This document shows, piece after piece, positions 41,368-50,186 of a DNA stretch of 50,348 nt. The notes below the pieces were generated by a model. That model saw nothing but the letters and a program-made list of their open reading frames with translations. It did not search any database and had not been told where the DNA came from. The first letter of the stretch is position 1. Each line of letters opens with the position of its first letter. Both the position numbers and the translations under genes were made by a program. Location of the stretch: assembly GCA_017635515.1 (NCBI GenBank), contig JAGBLH010000257.1:1-50348 (forward strand), read 5' to 3'. This DNA comes from Selenomonas sp. Its GTDB lineage: Bacteria > Bacillota > Negativicutes > Selenomonadales > Selenomonadaceae.

Positions 41368-41406
41368 TGCCAGCTGTGGTGCGGGATAGTACCAGTGTTC
41401 CTTACT

Positions 41407-42435
41407 GTTGACCGCCGTGTAGGCGGCTTACAAGTGCAACTTCGTTGCTGGTTAAACCCCTTGCGGGGTTGACCGCCGTGTAGGCGGCTTACAATTGCAA
41501 GTACCGCCCTATGAATGGTGCTTGCCTGTTGACCGCCGTGTAGGCGGCTTACAAGATGACACCCCAGGCAATCAAATCCTTCGGCTGGTTGACCGCCGTG
41601 TAGGCGGCTTAGAAATGATGGTGATTTTTCGATAAGGCAATGGCTGCGTTGACCGCCGAATGGGTGGCTTACAAGCTAGAGGAATGTCAGTAGATCTGAA
41701 TTATTTGATTGACCGCCGTGTAGGCGGCTTACAATTGTCGAGCTGCTTGAAAATATCTGCCAAGGCAGTTGACCGCCGTGTAGGCGGCTTACAAGTGTGT
41801 CCATACGGATACTTGTTTGACTTTGCAGTTGACCGCCGTGTAGGCGGCTTACATGTGCTGTAAGTGATAACCGTATTAAGTGGGATAGTTGACCGCCGTG
41901 TAGGCGGCTTACAAACGTATCTTATCAATGCATTTTTTTAACCTTTTGTTGACCGCCGTATAGGCGGCTTACAAGTAGTGATATTACAGCAACGATGAGA
42001 GCTAGGAGTTGACCGCCGTATAGGCGGCTTACAGGATCAGGTACTAGATGTACATGGAACAACGCCCATTACCGCTGTGCAGGTGGCTTGCAGTCCAGGG
42101 GGATTTGAGTAGAAGTTTTCCCGCCGTATAGGTGGCTTACAGGAGGGACATCCATCAGCTAACCTGATATCAGCTGATTGACCGCCGTACAGGTGGCTTA
42201 CAAGTGTGGTTATTATTGGCCGACTTATTGACCGCTGAGCAAGTGGCTTACAAGTCATGGGGCCGGAGCAGTATATCAAGGCCTTTGTTGACTGCCGTGT
42301 AGGCGGCTTACAGGTTGGCAAATTTATAGTTGAACTGTAAATTTGCCATTGACCGCCGTGTAGGCGGCTTACAGAATGCTGTAAGCTTTGGCTGTGCATT
42401 ACGCTTTATTGACCGCCGTGCAGGTGGCTTACAAT
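41407..42435 (+). CRISPR. type I-F CRISPR array, 18 repeats and 17 spacers
   Basis: Repeat of 28 nt beginning GTTGACCGCC and ending GGCGGCTTACAAG, with hairpin CCGCC-GTGTA-GGCGG. Starts: 41407, 41468, 41528, 41588, 41648, 41708, 41768, 41828, 41888, 41948, 42008, 42068, 42117, 42177, 42227, 42287, 42348, 42408. Most spacers are 32-33 nt; two are about 22 nt (42095-42116, 42205-42226). Repeats are uniform at the csy4 side, apart from the one at 41648, and degenerate from 42068 on, so the plus strand is probably the transcript and the leader side is near 41400. There is no AT-rich leader. Three spacers are strongly palindromic (41435, 41496, 42315). Confidence 0.97.
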
Positions 42436-42494
42436 TCCAATGGCAAACACGCCAGTCTGGCTTTTTTAGTTATTCGGTTTAGGAGAGGAAAGCT

Positions 42495-42785
42495 ATGTCT
42501 AATCATTGTGATAAGCATCTGATAGAAAATCTGAAAGTGGCGATTGATTTTCTTGAAGACAGGAAGAAATTGATAAATGACAATATTCCGATATATAATG
42601 AAGAAGAAAAAATTTCGTTTTCTGAATCGTGGTTGATGAATACCTGGCAGGTAAACACTGACATTGATCGGCTGAGGGGTCTGCTGCATAACTGCCAGTA
42701 CAATCCTCAGATTGTGTCAGAAGAGGGCGTGAGGCAGCTGGCTGCCTGGCTATATAAGAAATATGGGATTGATGTAAGAAAATAG
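42495..42785 (+). CDS. hypothetical small protein after the array (96 aa)
   Basis: A 96-residue soluble protein with an N-terminal helix (LIENLKVAIDFLEDRKKLIN) and a C-terminal helical block (EEGVRQLAAWLYKKYGIDVR). AGGAGAGGAAAGC precedes its ATG, 60 bases after the last repeat. It has two Cys and a central Trp but no known motif. It lies between the CRISPR module and the repeat R5, so it may belong to the same cassette. Whether it relates to CRISPR function or is an anti-CRISPR-like or passenger protein cannot be said. Confidence 0.65.
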   Translation: MSNHCDKHLIENLKVAIDFLEDRKKLINDNIPIYNEEEKISFSESWLMNTWQVNTDIDRLRGLLHNCQYNPQIVSEEGVRQLAAWLYKKYGIDVRK

Positions 42786-42818
42786 TGAATATAGATGGTG
42801 TGCTATTCGCTATTTGTT

Positions 42819-42935
42819 TGAATACAGCGTAGTAGGCGTTTTGAGCGTTCCTAGATGGCGAGGCATAGTTTTATACCTAAATTTGATTATCGTGGCTCAG
42901 AAACGATTCTGTGAGGTCGTTTTTAGAGGGATTTT
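42819..42935 (+). repeat. dispersed repeat, degenerate copy R5
   Basis: GGCATAGTTTTATACCTAAA and ATCGTGGCTCAGAAACGATTC align with R1, and CTGTGAGGTCG is shared with R3. It has the opposite orientation to R4 at 36973, so R4 and R5 bracket the CRISPR module as inverted repeats. The 308-base gap 42786-43093 holds only R5 and the palindrome P5. Confidence 0.6.
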
Positions 42936-42956
42936 TATCATTTTGCAGGGGGAATC

Positions 42957-42987
42957 AGCAAAGTGGTTCTATTAGAACCACTTTGCT
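42957..42987. repeat. dispersed palindrome, copy P5
   Basis: Perfect 15-bp arms AGCAAAGTGGTTCTA and TAGAACCACTTTGCT around one T. The outer AGC/GCT pair differs from P2's GAG/CTC, so the outer bases co-vary. It lies about 22 bases after R5 and about 105 bases before jetA. Confidence 0.85.
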
Positions 42988-43093
42988 CCCAGATACATAT
43001 AGAACCTTGGGTGCTTGGGTGGGATGATGACAAAGGGCACAATGCAAGCTGTGGTGAGAGGTTTGTGATTAAGGTTTTGATTATGGTGGTTTT

Positions 43094-44632
43094 ATGAATA
43101 ATATTTCATTCGAGAATTTGAAAAATATCCAGAAATCTGCGATAGGCATGTTTATGCAGGTTGTACACAAAGAGTTTTGTTTATATTCTATTGATTTTCT
43201 GAACAAAGAGTTAAACTCCAGTTCCGAGATACACATAGAAATTCCCCTTGATGTATTATCTCAAAAACTTGACCTATACAGGGAACATACCTCTTTTCCT
43301 GCATCTATGCAGGATGATAGATTTGTTAGGGATGATGCTACGGATATATTACATACTTTGGCTAATTCACCGTATATGCTGATTTCTATTTTAGAATCCT
43401 CTGATTATGGAGAAAAGGTGCGTCTTGCCGAAAACTTCTATTTTTATACGAATCAATTTGCCTCTGCATGTCTGCCAAGCAAGCAGACGAAGCAAAGTCT
43501 TATTGGCTCAACAACTGGCATCCCATCAAAAATCGAGGATTTACATGATTCATTATATAGAACCAAGGAGACCAGGATTAAACAGATTGATTCTATGATT
43601 TCAGCGCTTCAAAAGGAAAAGGAGGAGCTTCTTGCAGGTGGTGAACTAAAAACATTTAGTGAAGATGATTTCCAGTGCAGTTATGAAAATATTCGTCAGG
43701 AGCTGAGTAAATTATTGTCTTCTGCTAGAAGGGCTAGTGAAGAATACCTAAGAGTTTCCCGTGAAATACAAGATTCTTGGAATAAAAAAACTGGGGGTGA
43801 GGTTGTTGAAGACTGCAAGAATATGATTGAGACACAGTATAATCTTAAAGATAATGATTCATTATATAAAAGGATTTCTGATATCCTATATCCAGAACAG
43901 GATTATTCAAGATTAAGGTCATTACTTCAGGAAACGGAAAAAAAGCCTGAAATCAAAAAGATTCTTGGCTATTCAAACAAAGCTTCTCTTATGCTTGATA
44001 CTTTAAATAATATGCTCTTTGGCTTCCACGATATTACACTTAGGCTTGTCTCTAAATTAAATGATTTGATATATGTCAGAAGTTCATCAAACAGTTATCA
44101 TGGTCGGCTAAAAATCTGTAATGAAATTCTTTACCCATCTTCATATACATTGCATGAAGAAGAAAGAAAATATATAAATCAGAATGAAAAATTACTTTAC
44201 ATAAATTTTCCTTGGATATCTGAAATTTGGTCACTGCATAGCAGAGGCTTGACATATAAATCTAGTGAACGACTTTCATCAGAAACAAGTGAAAAAGATG
44301 ATTCGGTCTTCAGTGTACCTGATTGTCCCAGTAATATAATTGCTCCTACAATCCTTTCCATGTCTAAGGATTTCATTAATATAATGGGGGAGTATAATGA
44401 AATATCATTAAGTGATTTTTTGGAAAAACATCCAATAATATATGGCTTATGTGAAGTAAATATTTTAATCACAATCGCACAATATAAATGTTTTGATTCA
44501 ACTCAAATTGATGGTTTTCTTGATAATCTTCCTGTATATGATGTTTTAAGCAATAGCAGTTTCAATATAAAACATTTCCCTAATTATATTTTTAGAGAAA
44601 AAGTAATTTCTGAAATTCTTTTAGAATCTTGA
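43094..44632 (+). CDS. jetA: Wadjet protein JetA (MukF-like kleisin)
   Basis: A 512-residue, mostly helical protein, first in a four-gene operon whose order and sizes (512-245-1151-409 residues) match jetABCD. The N-terminal region is winged-helix-like (IPLDVLSQKLDLYREHT). A central coiled region contains the DUF3375-like FSEDDFQCSYENIRQELSKL and ARRASEEYLRVSREIQDSW blocks. It acts as the kleisin joining JetC and JetB in the complex that recognises and cleaves small circular plasmids. A GGTGG site lies four bases before the ATG. The whole operon is AT-rich compared with the preceding 40 kb, which suggests separate acquisition. Confidence 0.88.
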   Translation: MNNISFENLKNIQKSAIGMFMQVVHKEFCLYSIDFLNKELNSSSEIHIEIPLDVLSQKLDLYREHTSFPASMQDDRFVRDDATDILHTLANSPYMLISILESSDYGEKVRLAENFYFYTNQFASACLPSKQTKQSLIGSTTGIPSKIEDLHDSLYRTKETRIKQIDSMISALQKEKEELLAGGELKTFSEDDFQCSYENIRQELSKLLSSARRASEEYLRVSREIQDSWNKKTGGEVVEDCKNMIETQYNLKDNDSLYKRISDILYPEQDYSRLRSLLQETEKKPEIKKILGYSNKASLMLDTLNNMLFGFHDITLRLVSKLNDLIYVRSSSNSYHGRLKICNEILYPSSYTLHEEERKYINQNEKLLYINFPWISEIWSLHSRGLTYKSSERLSSETSEKDDSVFSVPDCPSNIIAPTILSMSKDFINIMGEYNEISLSDFLEKHPIIYGLCEVNILITIAQYKCFDSTQIDGFLDNLPVYDVLSNSSFNIKHFPNYIFREKVISEILLES

Positions 44633-44652
44633 TTCTGATTGGAGGTAATATC

Positions 44653-45390
44653 ATGAATCCTGAAGAGATAGACAATGATTATGATTCGGAATCCGAAATA
44701 TATGATCAAAATACGGATTGTTATAAATTCTGGTTTAATGACTGTAATGATTTTGATTTCAAGACGGATTTTTCTTTAACTGTTCGCAAATTGCTAAATG
44801 GTCCAATAGATAAGTACGATCCATATACAAGAGAAAGTTTTAGCTTTCTGCTACAAAATCGTCAGGTCGTGTCAGATTATCTGGCTCCACTGGGACTTGA
44901 TATAACTTTTTATAAAGAGTGTTTCTTTATTAAGGAATCAGATAACAATATAGATTCTTCATATAGTATCTTAAAGAGAGATGCATTGAGCTATCAATCA
45001 ACTATATTTATCGCCGTTTTACAAATCTGCTGCGATAAAAGAAAAATGGAAAGAAAAAGCGGTTCGAATGATATTGTTGTACCATTAAAGGAAATTAAAG
45101 AAAAATATATTGAAGCAAATCAAAATGGCTTGGATGAAGCTAAGGCGGTTAAATCTTTTGAAAACCAATTAAAGAAATTTAGTGAAGTTTTTAAAACTAT
45201 TGTGATTAAAAATGAAAAAGTTTTTGTAAAACCATTGTTTGAATATTTATTTAACATAAATGTTATAAATAAACTTAAAGAAGCAAAAGAGAATACAGAG
45301 CTTTCTGCTGTTAATAAAGCACCAAAGAAAATACAGAGGCAGCTTTCAAGGGATGATTTCAATTCCGTAGATTCAAATCCATTGTTTTGA
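44653..45390 (+). CDS. jetB: Wadjet protein JetB (MukE-like)
   Basis: A 245-residue protein, the expected JetB/DUF4194-type size, between jetA and jetC. The N-terminal 25 residues are acidic; a winged-helix-type core follows (ALSYQSTIFIAVLQICCDKR, VVPLKEIKEKYIEANQ), and a basic tail of about 35 residues ends the protein. In the family JetB binds the kleisin. The ATG at 44653 is chosen because GGAGG lies seven bases upstream; the TTG at 44629 is in frame but overlaps the jetA stop. Assignment rests mainly on gene order and size, with moderate sequence support. Confidence 0.85.
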   Translation: MNPEEIDNDYDSESEIYDQNTDCYKFWFNDCNDFDFKTDFSLTVRKLLNGPIDKYDPYTRESFSFLLQNRQVVSDYLAPLGLDITFYKECFFIKESDNNIDSSYSILKRDALSYQSTIFIAVLQICCDKRKMERKSGSNDIVVPLKEIKEKYIEANQNGLDEAKAVKSFENQLKKFSEVFKTIVIKNEKVFVKPLFEYLFNINVINKLKEAKENTELSAVNKAPKKIQRQLSRDDFNSVDSNPLF

Positions 45391-45412
45391 AAGTATTAGA
45401 GGAGGATTATTT

Positions 45413-48400
45413 GTGGATAATACTACAGATTTAACATATGGACTTTTCGATTCTTTTGATGCAAAGAAAGATGGAGTTCACCTATCCAGATTTGAGTTGT
45501 ATAACTGGGGAGGATTTTCAGGTAAACCATTTGTCCTAACTCCATTGAGTTCCTCAGAACTTCTTATGGGGACTAATGGAACAGGAAAATCCACATTGAT
45601 GGATGCTTTTTTTCTTGTTCTATTAAATTCGCAAAATTTTAACCCCCTGGGAGGAAAAGGGAAGAGGGGTAGAAGCAATGGAGATAACAGAACTTTATTG
45701 AAATATGTCAGAGGTGTAAGCAGGAATAATTCAAGCCTTTTTGAACAGAAAGATACATATATGAGAAATACGAATGATTTTTCTGTATTGCTTGCTGTAT
45801 TTGAGGACACCAAAGGGAATCAGATTACTATAGGACATTTTTACACATGTAATGGAAATAATGTTAGTAAACCAAAGGCTTTTTATTTTGTTGCCAGAAG
45901 TTCGATTTCTATTGAAGCTGATTTTCTTTCAAAAAAGGCTGTTCTTGAATCCGACCTGAAAAATCATTTGAAAAACAAGAAAAATGCTTCGATTTATACA
46001 AACTTCAGTGATTATTATGACGGATTTCGTTCTTTAATTGGACTTCCTGAAAAGAATATTGCACGGTTTATCCATACAGTTTCATCATTGAAGAATATTG
46101 AGTCATTCAATGATTTTATCCGTGATTTTATTATAGATTCTGCTGATGTTTATGATGATGGAGATAAGCTCGTTGAATCTATTGATACTTTTTATGAACT
46201 GAATGCTTCATTTAAAGATATTCATAAACAAATTATTGAATTAAAACAATTAGATATACCTTTTGCAGAATATAATAAAGCTAATAGATTGTATGAAGAA
46301 TTTGATAATGAAAAAAAACTATTCACGAATTGGGTTAAAAAGAGGACATTTGATAGTGCTAAAAAGACTATAAAATCAAGTGAAACAAGAAATGAAAATT
46401 ATTTGCGTGATTTAGATGTAAAAAGACAAGGGCTTTTAGAAAAAGAAAAGTTATATTATGATAATATAAAGAGAATAAATTCCTTAAAAGATGAGTTTGG
46501 AATTGATAAGCTGGAAAATGAGTCAAAAGATTTAATAACTAAAATCAATGATGCTAATAAAGCGTTAGAAAGATTGAAGCCTATTTTGAATAAACTTGAT
46601 GTATCTTTAACTGATTATTCTACATATAAGTTTTTTGTGGATTCAATTGACAGCCATATACAACATTTTAATCAGCTCTTGACTTTATGTTGTGAAAAAG
46701 AGGAGTCGCTCAATAATAAAAAAAATACTTTAATCAAGAATTTGGAAGATAAGAATGATGAATTAACATATCTTAAAAATCATCGTGATACGAATATTGA
46801 CTTCAAACTTGCTCGGCTTAGAAATGACTTTGCAAATCATGTTTCATGTAGGATTTCTGATATTCCTTTTGCAGGTGAATTGATAAAGATAAAGGAAAGT
46901 GAAAACAAATGGCAAGGAGCTTTGGAAAGACTCCTTCATCCTCTATCTGTTTCACTTCTTGTTCCTAAAAAATTTTATTCTGATGCAGTAAAATATTTTG
47001 GCAGCCAGAATCTTAAATTGAAATTAATTTTTTATAAAATTGATGATGATTTTTCATTAGCAGAAGAATCTTTTCATGCTAATGATATTTTAGATAAGCT
47101 TGTATTTAATCCAAATGCTCCTAAAAATTTTATACAGTGGGTACAGTATCAAATATCATCAAAATATAATCATAAACTTGTTGATAGATATGAAGATTTG
47201 AAAAATGAACGGTTTGCTTTATCAATTGATGGCATAGTAAAAAATGATTCGAAGCATGTGAAGGATGATCGACATGAGATTGATGACCGTTCTTTTTGGT
47301 GCATTGGTTTTGATAACAAATCCAAACTAGAAGACTGTAAAAATGATATTCAAAATATGAAAAATTCGTTGGCAGAATGTCAGTCGGAATTAAAATCAAA
47401 GAATGAAGAACGCAGTCTTATTGATATATGTATTGATAGGCTCAATAATTTTCCAGAGTGGGAAAAGATTGATGTCACATCTTTCCGCAGTCAACTTTCT
47501 GAGGTCAAGCGTCTTATAAATAATTTCAGTAATTCGGATAATGCCAAGGAAATTGCAAGGCTTGAGGAAGAAACCAAACATTATGAAAACAGTTTGAATA
47601 ATCTACGAGAAGAAATGGCAACTATTTCATCATATGTCGTTTCATTTTCTAATACTATTAGAAAAATGGAAGATCTTTGTGCTGAACGTATTAGTTATCA
47701 AGATTTTTCTGTCTCGGATGAAAGCTATGACAAATTTTCCACTTTCTGTCAAAGGTGTGATTGTTCAAGTGAAAATCTTGCTGATAAGGAAAAACAATAT
47801 ATTGAGTATTTTTCCAGGGATATTAACGATAAAATGAAAGAACAAAGCAGTATTATGGAACAGTCGAAAATTAATATGAATGATTTAATGACTAAATTCC
47901 AAGAAAACTTTCCACATGTCGTTCAATGTTCTACAGATTTTGAAGATTATATTTCTTATAAAGAGGCTGCTGTTCGTCTTGAAAAGGAGGATTTGGTTAA
48001 TAAGGGGAGGGAAATTAAGGAAATGTATCATAAAACCATTTCTTCCGAAATTAAAACATTGAAATATAAAGTTGATAACAGGAAAAATATCATTTCGTCA
48101 CAGATAGAGACAGTCAATAATGTTCTTAGTAAATTCAAATATAATACTACCTGTTATGTTAAAATTACTCATAAAGAACTTCCTGAAACTGACAGCAATA
48201 ACTTCAGAAATCTTATAGATAAGCTGAATACTATGGCGGATGAATCTTTCAATGAAGATGAAGAAAGTATGAAATACCAGGAAATGGTTGAGAGTCTTAA
48301 TGAATTGATTGGGTACTTTGCCAAGATTCCTGATGGTCTATCGAATTATGCTCTAAAGGTTGAAGAAGAAAACAGAAGAAAGTTGATTGATGTTAAATAT

Positions 48401-48868
48401 TCATACATGTATATGATTGAAACTAAAAATTTTTCAACTAATGATACTGTGAATATATATACATCAAGCGGTTCCCTTTCTGGTGGTGAAGGAGAAAAAA
48501 TAGCATATTTTCTTCTCCTTGCTTGTTATATCAATCGTTTCCATTTGTTTGATGCTCAGAATGAATCCCCGTGTTTCAAAACACTATTTATTGATGAAAT
48601 CTTTGCGAAGATGTCAACAGATAATGCAAGGAGTGTCCTTAAACTCATGAAAGATTTGGGAATCCAATGCATCTTTATTCGTCCAAATGAAGGAATTAGC
48701 GTATTTCCAGAGTTTATTCGAAAGGTTGCAATTTTTTCAAAAGCATCAGATGATTCTGGTCTGGTTAAATTTGATGAGTATGAAATCGAGGATTTCATTG
48801 ATAGAAGTAAGAAAGCCGAAGAGGAGCTGCGGAAGAAAATTGCCGATCTGCAACAATTGTCTGAGTGA
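45413..48868 (+). CDS. jetC: Wadjet SMC-like ATPase JetC (MukB-like)
   Basis: A 1151-residue SMC-family ATPase. Walker A GTNGTGKS (53-60) follows the typical LYNWGGFSGKPF start; long coiled coils (about residues 280-480 and 660-960) flank a hinge-like region, and the signature LSGGEGEK (1022-1029) and Walker B LFIDEIFAKM complete the head. It should extrude DNA loops, the step that lets Wadjet measure circle size. A GTG start at 45413 follows GAGGAGG by seven bases. jetB ends 22 bases before it. All ATPase motifs are intact, so an active system is expected. Confidence 0.95.
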   Translation: MDNTTDLTYGLFDSFDAKKDGVHLSRFELYNWGGFSGKPFVLTPLSSSELLMGTNGTGKSTLMDAFFLVLLNSQNFNPLGGKGKRGRSNGDNRTLLKYVRGVSRNNSSLFEQKDTYMRNTNDFSVLLAVFEDTKGNQITIGHFYTCNGNNVSKPKAFYFVARSSISIEADFLSKKAVLESDLKNHLKNKKNASIYTNFSDYYDGFRSLIGLPEKNIARFIHTVSSLKNIESFNDFIRDFIIDSADVYDDGDKLVESIDTFYELNASFKDIHKQIIELKQLDIPFAEYNKANRLYEEFDNEKKLFTNWVKKRTFDSAKKTIKSSETRNENYLRDLDVKRQGLLEKEKLYYDNIKRINSLKDEFGIDKLENESKDLITKINDANKALERLKPILNKLDVSLTDYSTYKFFVDSIDSHIQHFNQLLTLCCEKEESLNNKKNTLIKNLEDKNDELTYLKNHRDTNIDFKLARLRNDFANHVSCRISDIPFAGELIKIKESENKWQGALERLLHPLSVSLLVPKKFYSDAVKYFGSQNLKLKLIFYKIDDDFSLAEESFHANDILDKLVFNPNAPKNFIQWVQYQISSKYNHKLVDRYEDLKNERFALSIDGIVKNDSKHVKDDRHEIDDRSFWCIGFDNKSKLEDCKNDIQNMKNSLAECQSELKSKNEERSLIDICIDRLNNFPEWEKIDVTSFRSQLSEVKRLINNFSNSDNAKEIARLEEETKHYENSLNNLREEMATISSYVVSFSNTIRKMEDLCAERISYQDFSVSDESYDKFSTFCQRCDCSSENLADKEKQYIEYFSRDINDKMKEQSSIMEQSKINMNDLMTKFQENFPHVVQCSTDFEDYISYKEAAVRLEKEDLVNKGREIKEMYHKTISSEIKTLKYKVDNRKNIISSQIETVNNVLSKFKYNTTCYVKITHKELPETDSNNFRNLIDKLNTMADESFNEDEESMKYQEMVESLNELIGYFAKIPDGLSNYALKVEEENRRKLIDVKYSYMYMIETKNFSTNDTVNIYTSSGSLSGGEGEKIAYFLLLACYINRFHLFDAQNESPCFKTLFIDEIFAKMSTDNARSVLKLMKDLGIQCIFIRPNEGISVFPEFIRKVAIFSKASDDSGLVKFDEYEIEDFIDRSKKAEEELRKKIADLQQLSE

Positions 48869-48896
48869 ACCTTGTGTATTTTTTAGGGGGAGTTAG

Positions 48897-50126
48897 ATGG
48901 ATGCAGAAAAAATTCGTTTCTTAAATGCTTCATTGAAGAATGAGTCCTTTGAAAATATTGCAGGAATCCTCAAAAAGATGGATTCTGCTGGCACACTGTA
49001 TTCTCTTGCTTTTGAAGATAAGCTTTGTGCCAAGGTGTTTCCTACTGGCTCTCCCAAAAACTTAAAAGAAGCTACTCCTGACTTGATAAGGCTTGAAAAT
49101 AATAAAGGGTATTTCTTTATGGAGGGCGAGAGACTTGGCATATGGACGGTAAAATGGCTTCGTAAAAAGATTGGGAATACTTCTGCTAAACTTGACATTC
49201 CATGCAGTATAGTATTCAATTCGATTGATTCAGTTTTTGCGATAATAGGCAAGAAAAAATCACTAGATAAATTACTTTCGGTTCGAAAACTTCTCCCTGA
49301 TGGTGACGGCTTCTCTAAATGGGTTGTCCGTCACAGGGAAGTATTATGGAAATCAGATATAGATTTCTGTAATTGTCTTGTGTCTTTTGTGGATATACTT
49401 GGAAAGCGTTATAATGCTGATGTATCTCCGATTTATCTCAGAGAACTCTATGTTCCTCATGCTGATACTAAATTCTTTGAAAATAATAGGAAGATCGTAT
49501 GCAGCTTGTTTCGTGAATTCCATGCTGAAGCAGGAGAAGCTTCAGATATTCTCTCAGCCTGTTCTATCATGGAAGTGGAATCAGCAGTTGCCAATCTCAG
49601 AAGTCTTGACAAAAATATTTCATTCATGGGGCTTGGATGGCTATCAACAAGTATGGGAGAACTCAAAAAGTTATGTGTTCCAAGCAATGTAAAAAAGATC
49701 ATCATTGTTGAAAACAAGCTGACTGGTATCAAATTCCCTGATGTTGAAGGGGCAATAGTCATTTTCGGTATTGGAAATGCTATAACTGACAGTGATGTAA
49801 TACCCTGGCTTACCGACATGCCGATATACTATTGGGGAGATTTGGATACTGATGGCTTTTCTATTCTTAGTCGTGCAAGAAAACTCTATCCACAGATTGA
49901 ATCTTTTTGCATGGATATGGATACATTAAATACCTATAAGGGTAAGTCAGTCAGAATTGAATCAGGTGCTCATAACGAAGATTATAGCGGATTGTATGAA
50001 ACTGAAAAAAGAGTTTTTGATTCATTGCATATTGATGATTGTGTTTCAGTGAGACTGGAACAGGAACGTATCCCAATCGAGCATGCATTATCAAAGCTCA
50101 ATGAAATCTTAACAATGAGTGATTGA
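48897..50126 (+). CDS. jetD: Wadjet nuclease JetD (TOPRIM type)
   Basis: A 409-residue JetD. The N-terminal 180 residues correspond to the DNA-binding DUF3322-type arm. The C-terminal TOPRIM (DUF2220-type) fold has Glu272 in IIIVENKLT and Asp315/Asp317 in YYWGDLDTDGFSIL, the metal-binding residues. In Wadjet this subunit cuts the plasmid once JetABC has extruded it. GGGGGAG precedes the ATG; jetC ends 28 bases upstream. With all four subunits complete the operon should be functional. A further gene starts 60 bases after it. Confidence 0.93.
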   Translation: MDAEKIRFLNASLKNESFENIAGILKKMDSAGTLYSLAFEDKLCAKVFPTGSPKNLKEATPDLIRLENNKGYFFMEGERLGIWTVKWLRKKIGNTSAKLDIPCSIVFNSIDSVFAIIGKKKSLDKLLSVRKLLPDGDGFSKWVVRHREVLWKSDIDFCNCLVSFVDILGKRYNADVSPIYLRELYVPHADTKFFENNRKIVCSLFREFHAEAGEASDILSACSIMEVESAVANLRSLDKNISFMGLGWLSTSMGELKKLCVPSNVKKIIIVENKLTGIKFPDVEGAIVIFGIGNAITDSDVIPWLTDMPIYYWGDLDTDGFSILSRARKLYPQIESFCMDMDTLNTYKGKSVRIESGAHNEDYSGLYETEKRVFDSLHIDDCVSVRLEQERIPIEHALSKLNEILTMSD

Positions 50127-50186
50127 ATATAAATTGGGAGAAGCTTCTATCTTTAAAAGTTTTGGAAATAAGAAAGGGGAATTGAT

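Noticed and set aside
41660-42399. Open frames on both strands with repeated VDRRVGGLQ or CKPPTRRST peptides
   Set aside because: They are translations of the CRISPR repeats; the 60-base period keeps a frame open by chance.
37297-42435. Tn7-like CRISPR-associated transposon (I-F3)
   Set aside because: No TniQ or Tns genes are present, csy1 and csy2 are separate genes rather than a cas8f-cas5f fusion, and no transposon ends were seen.
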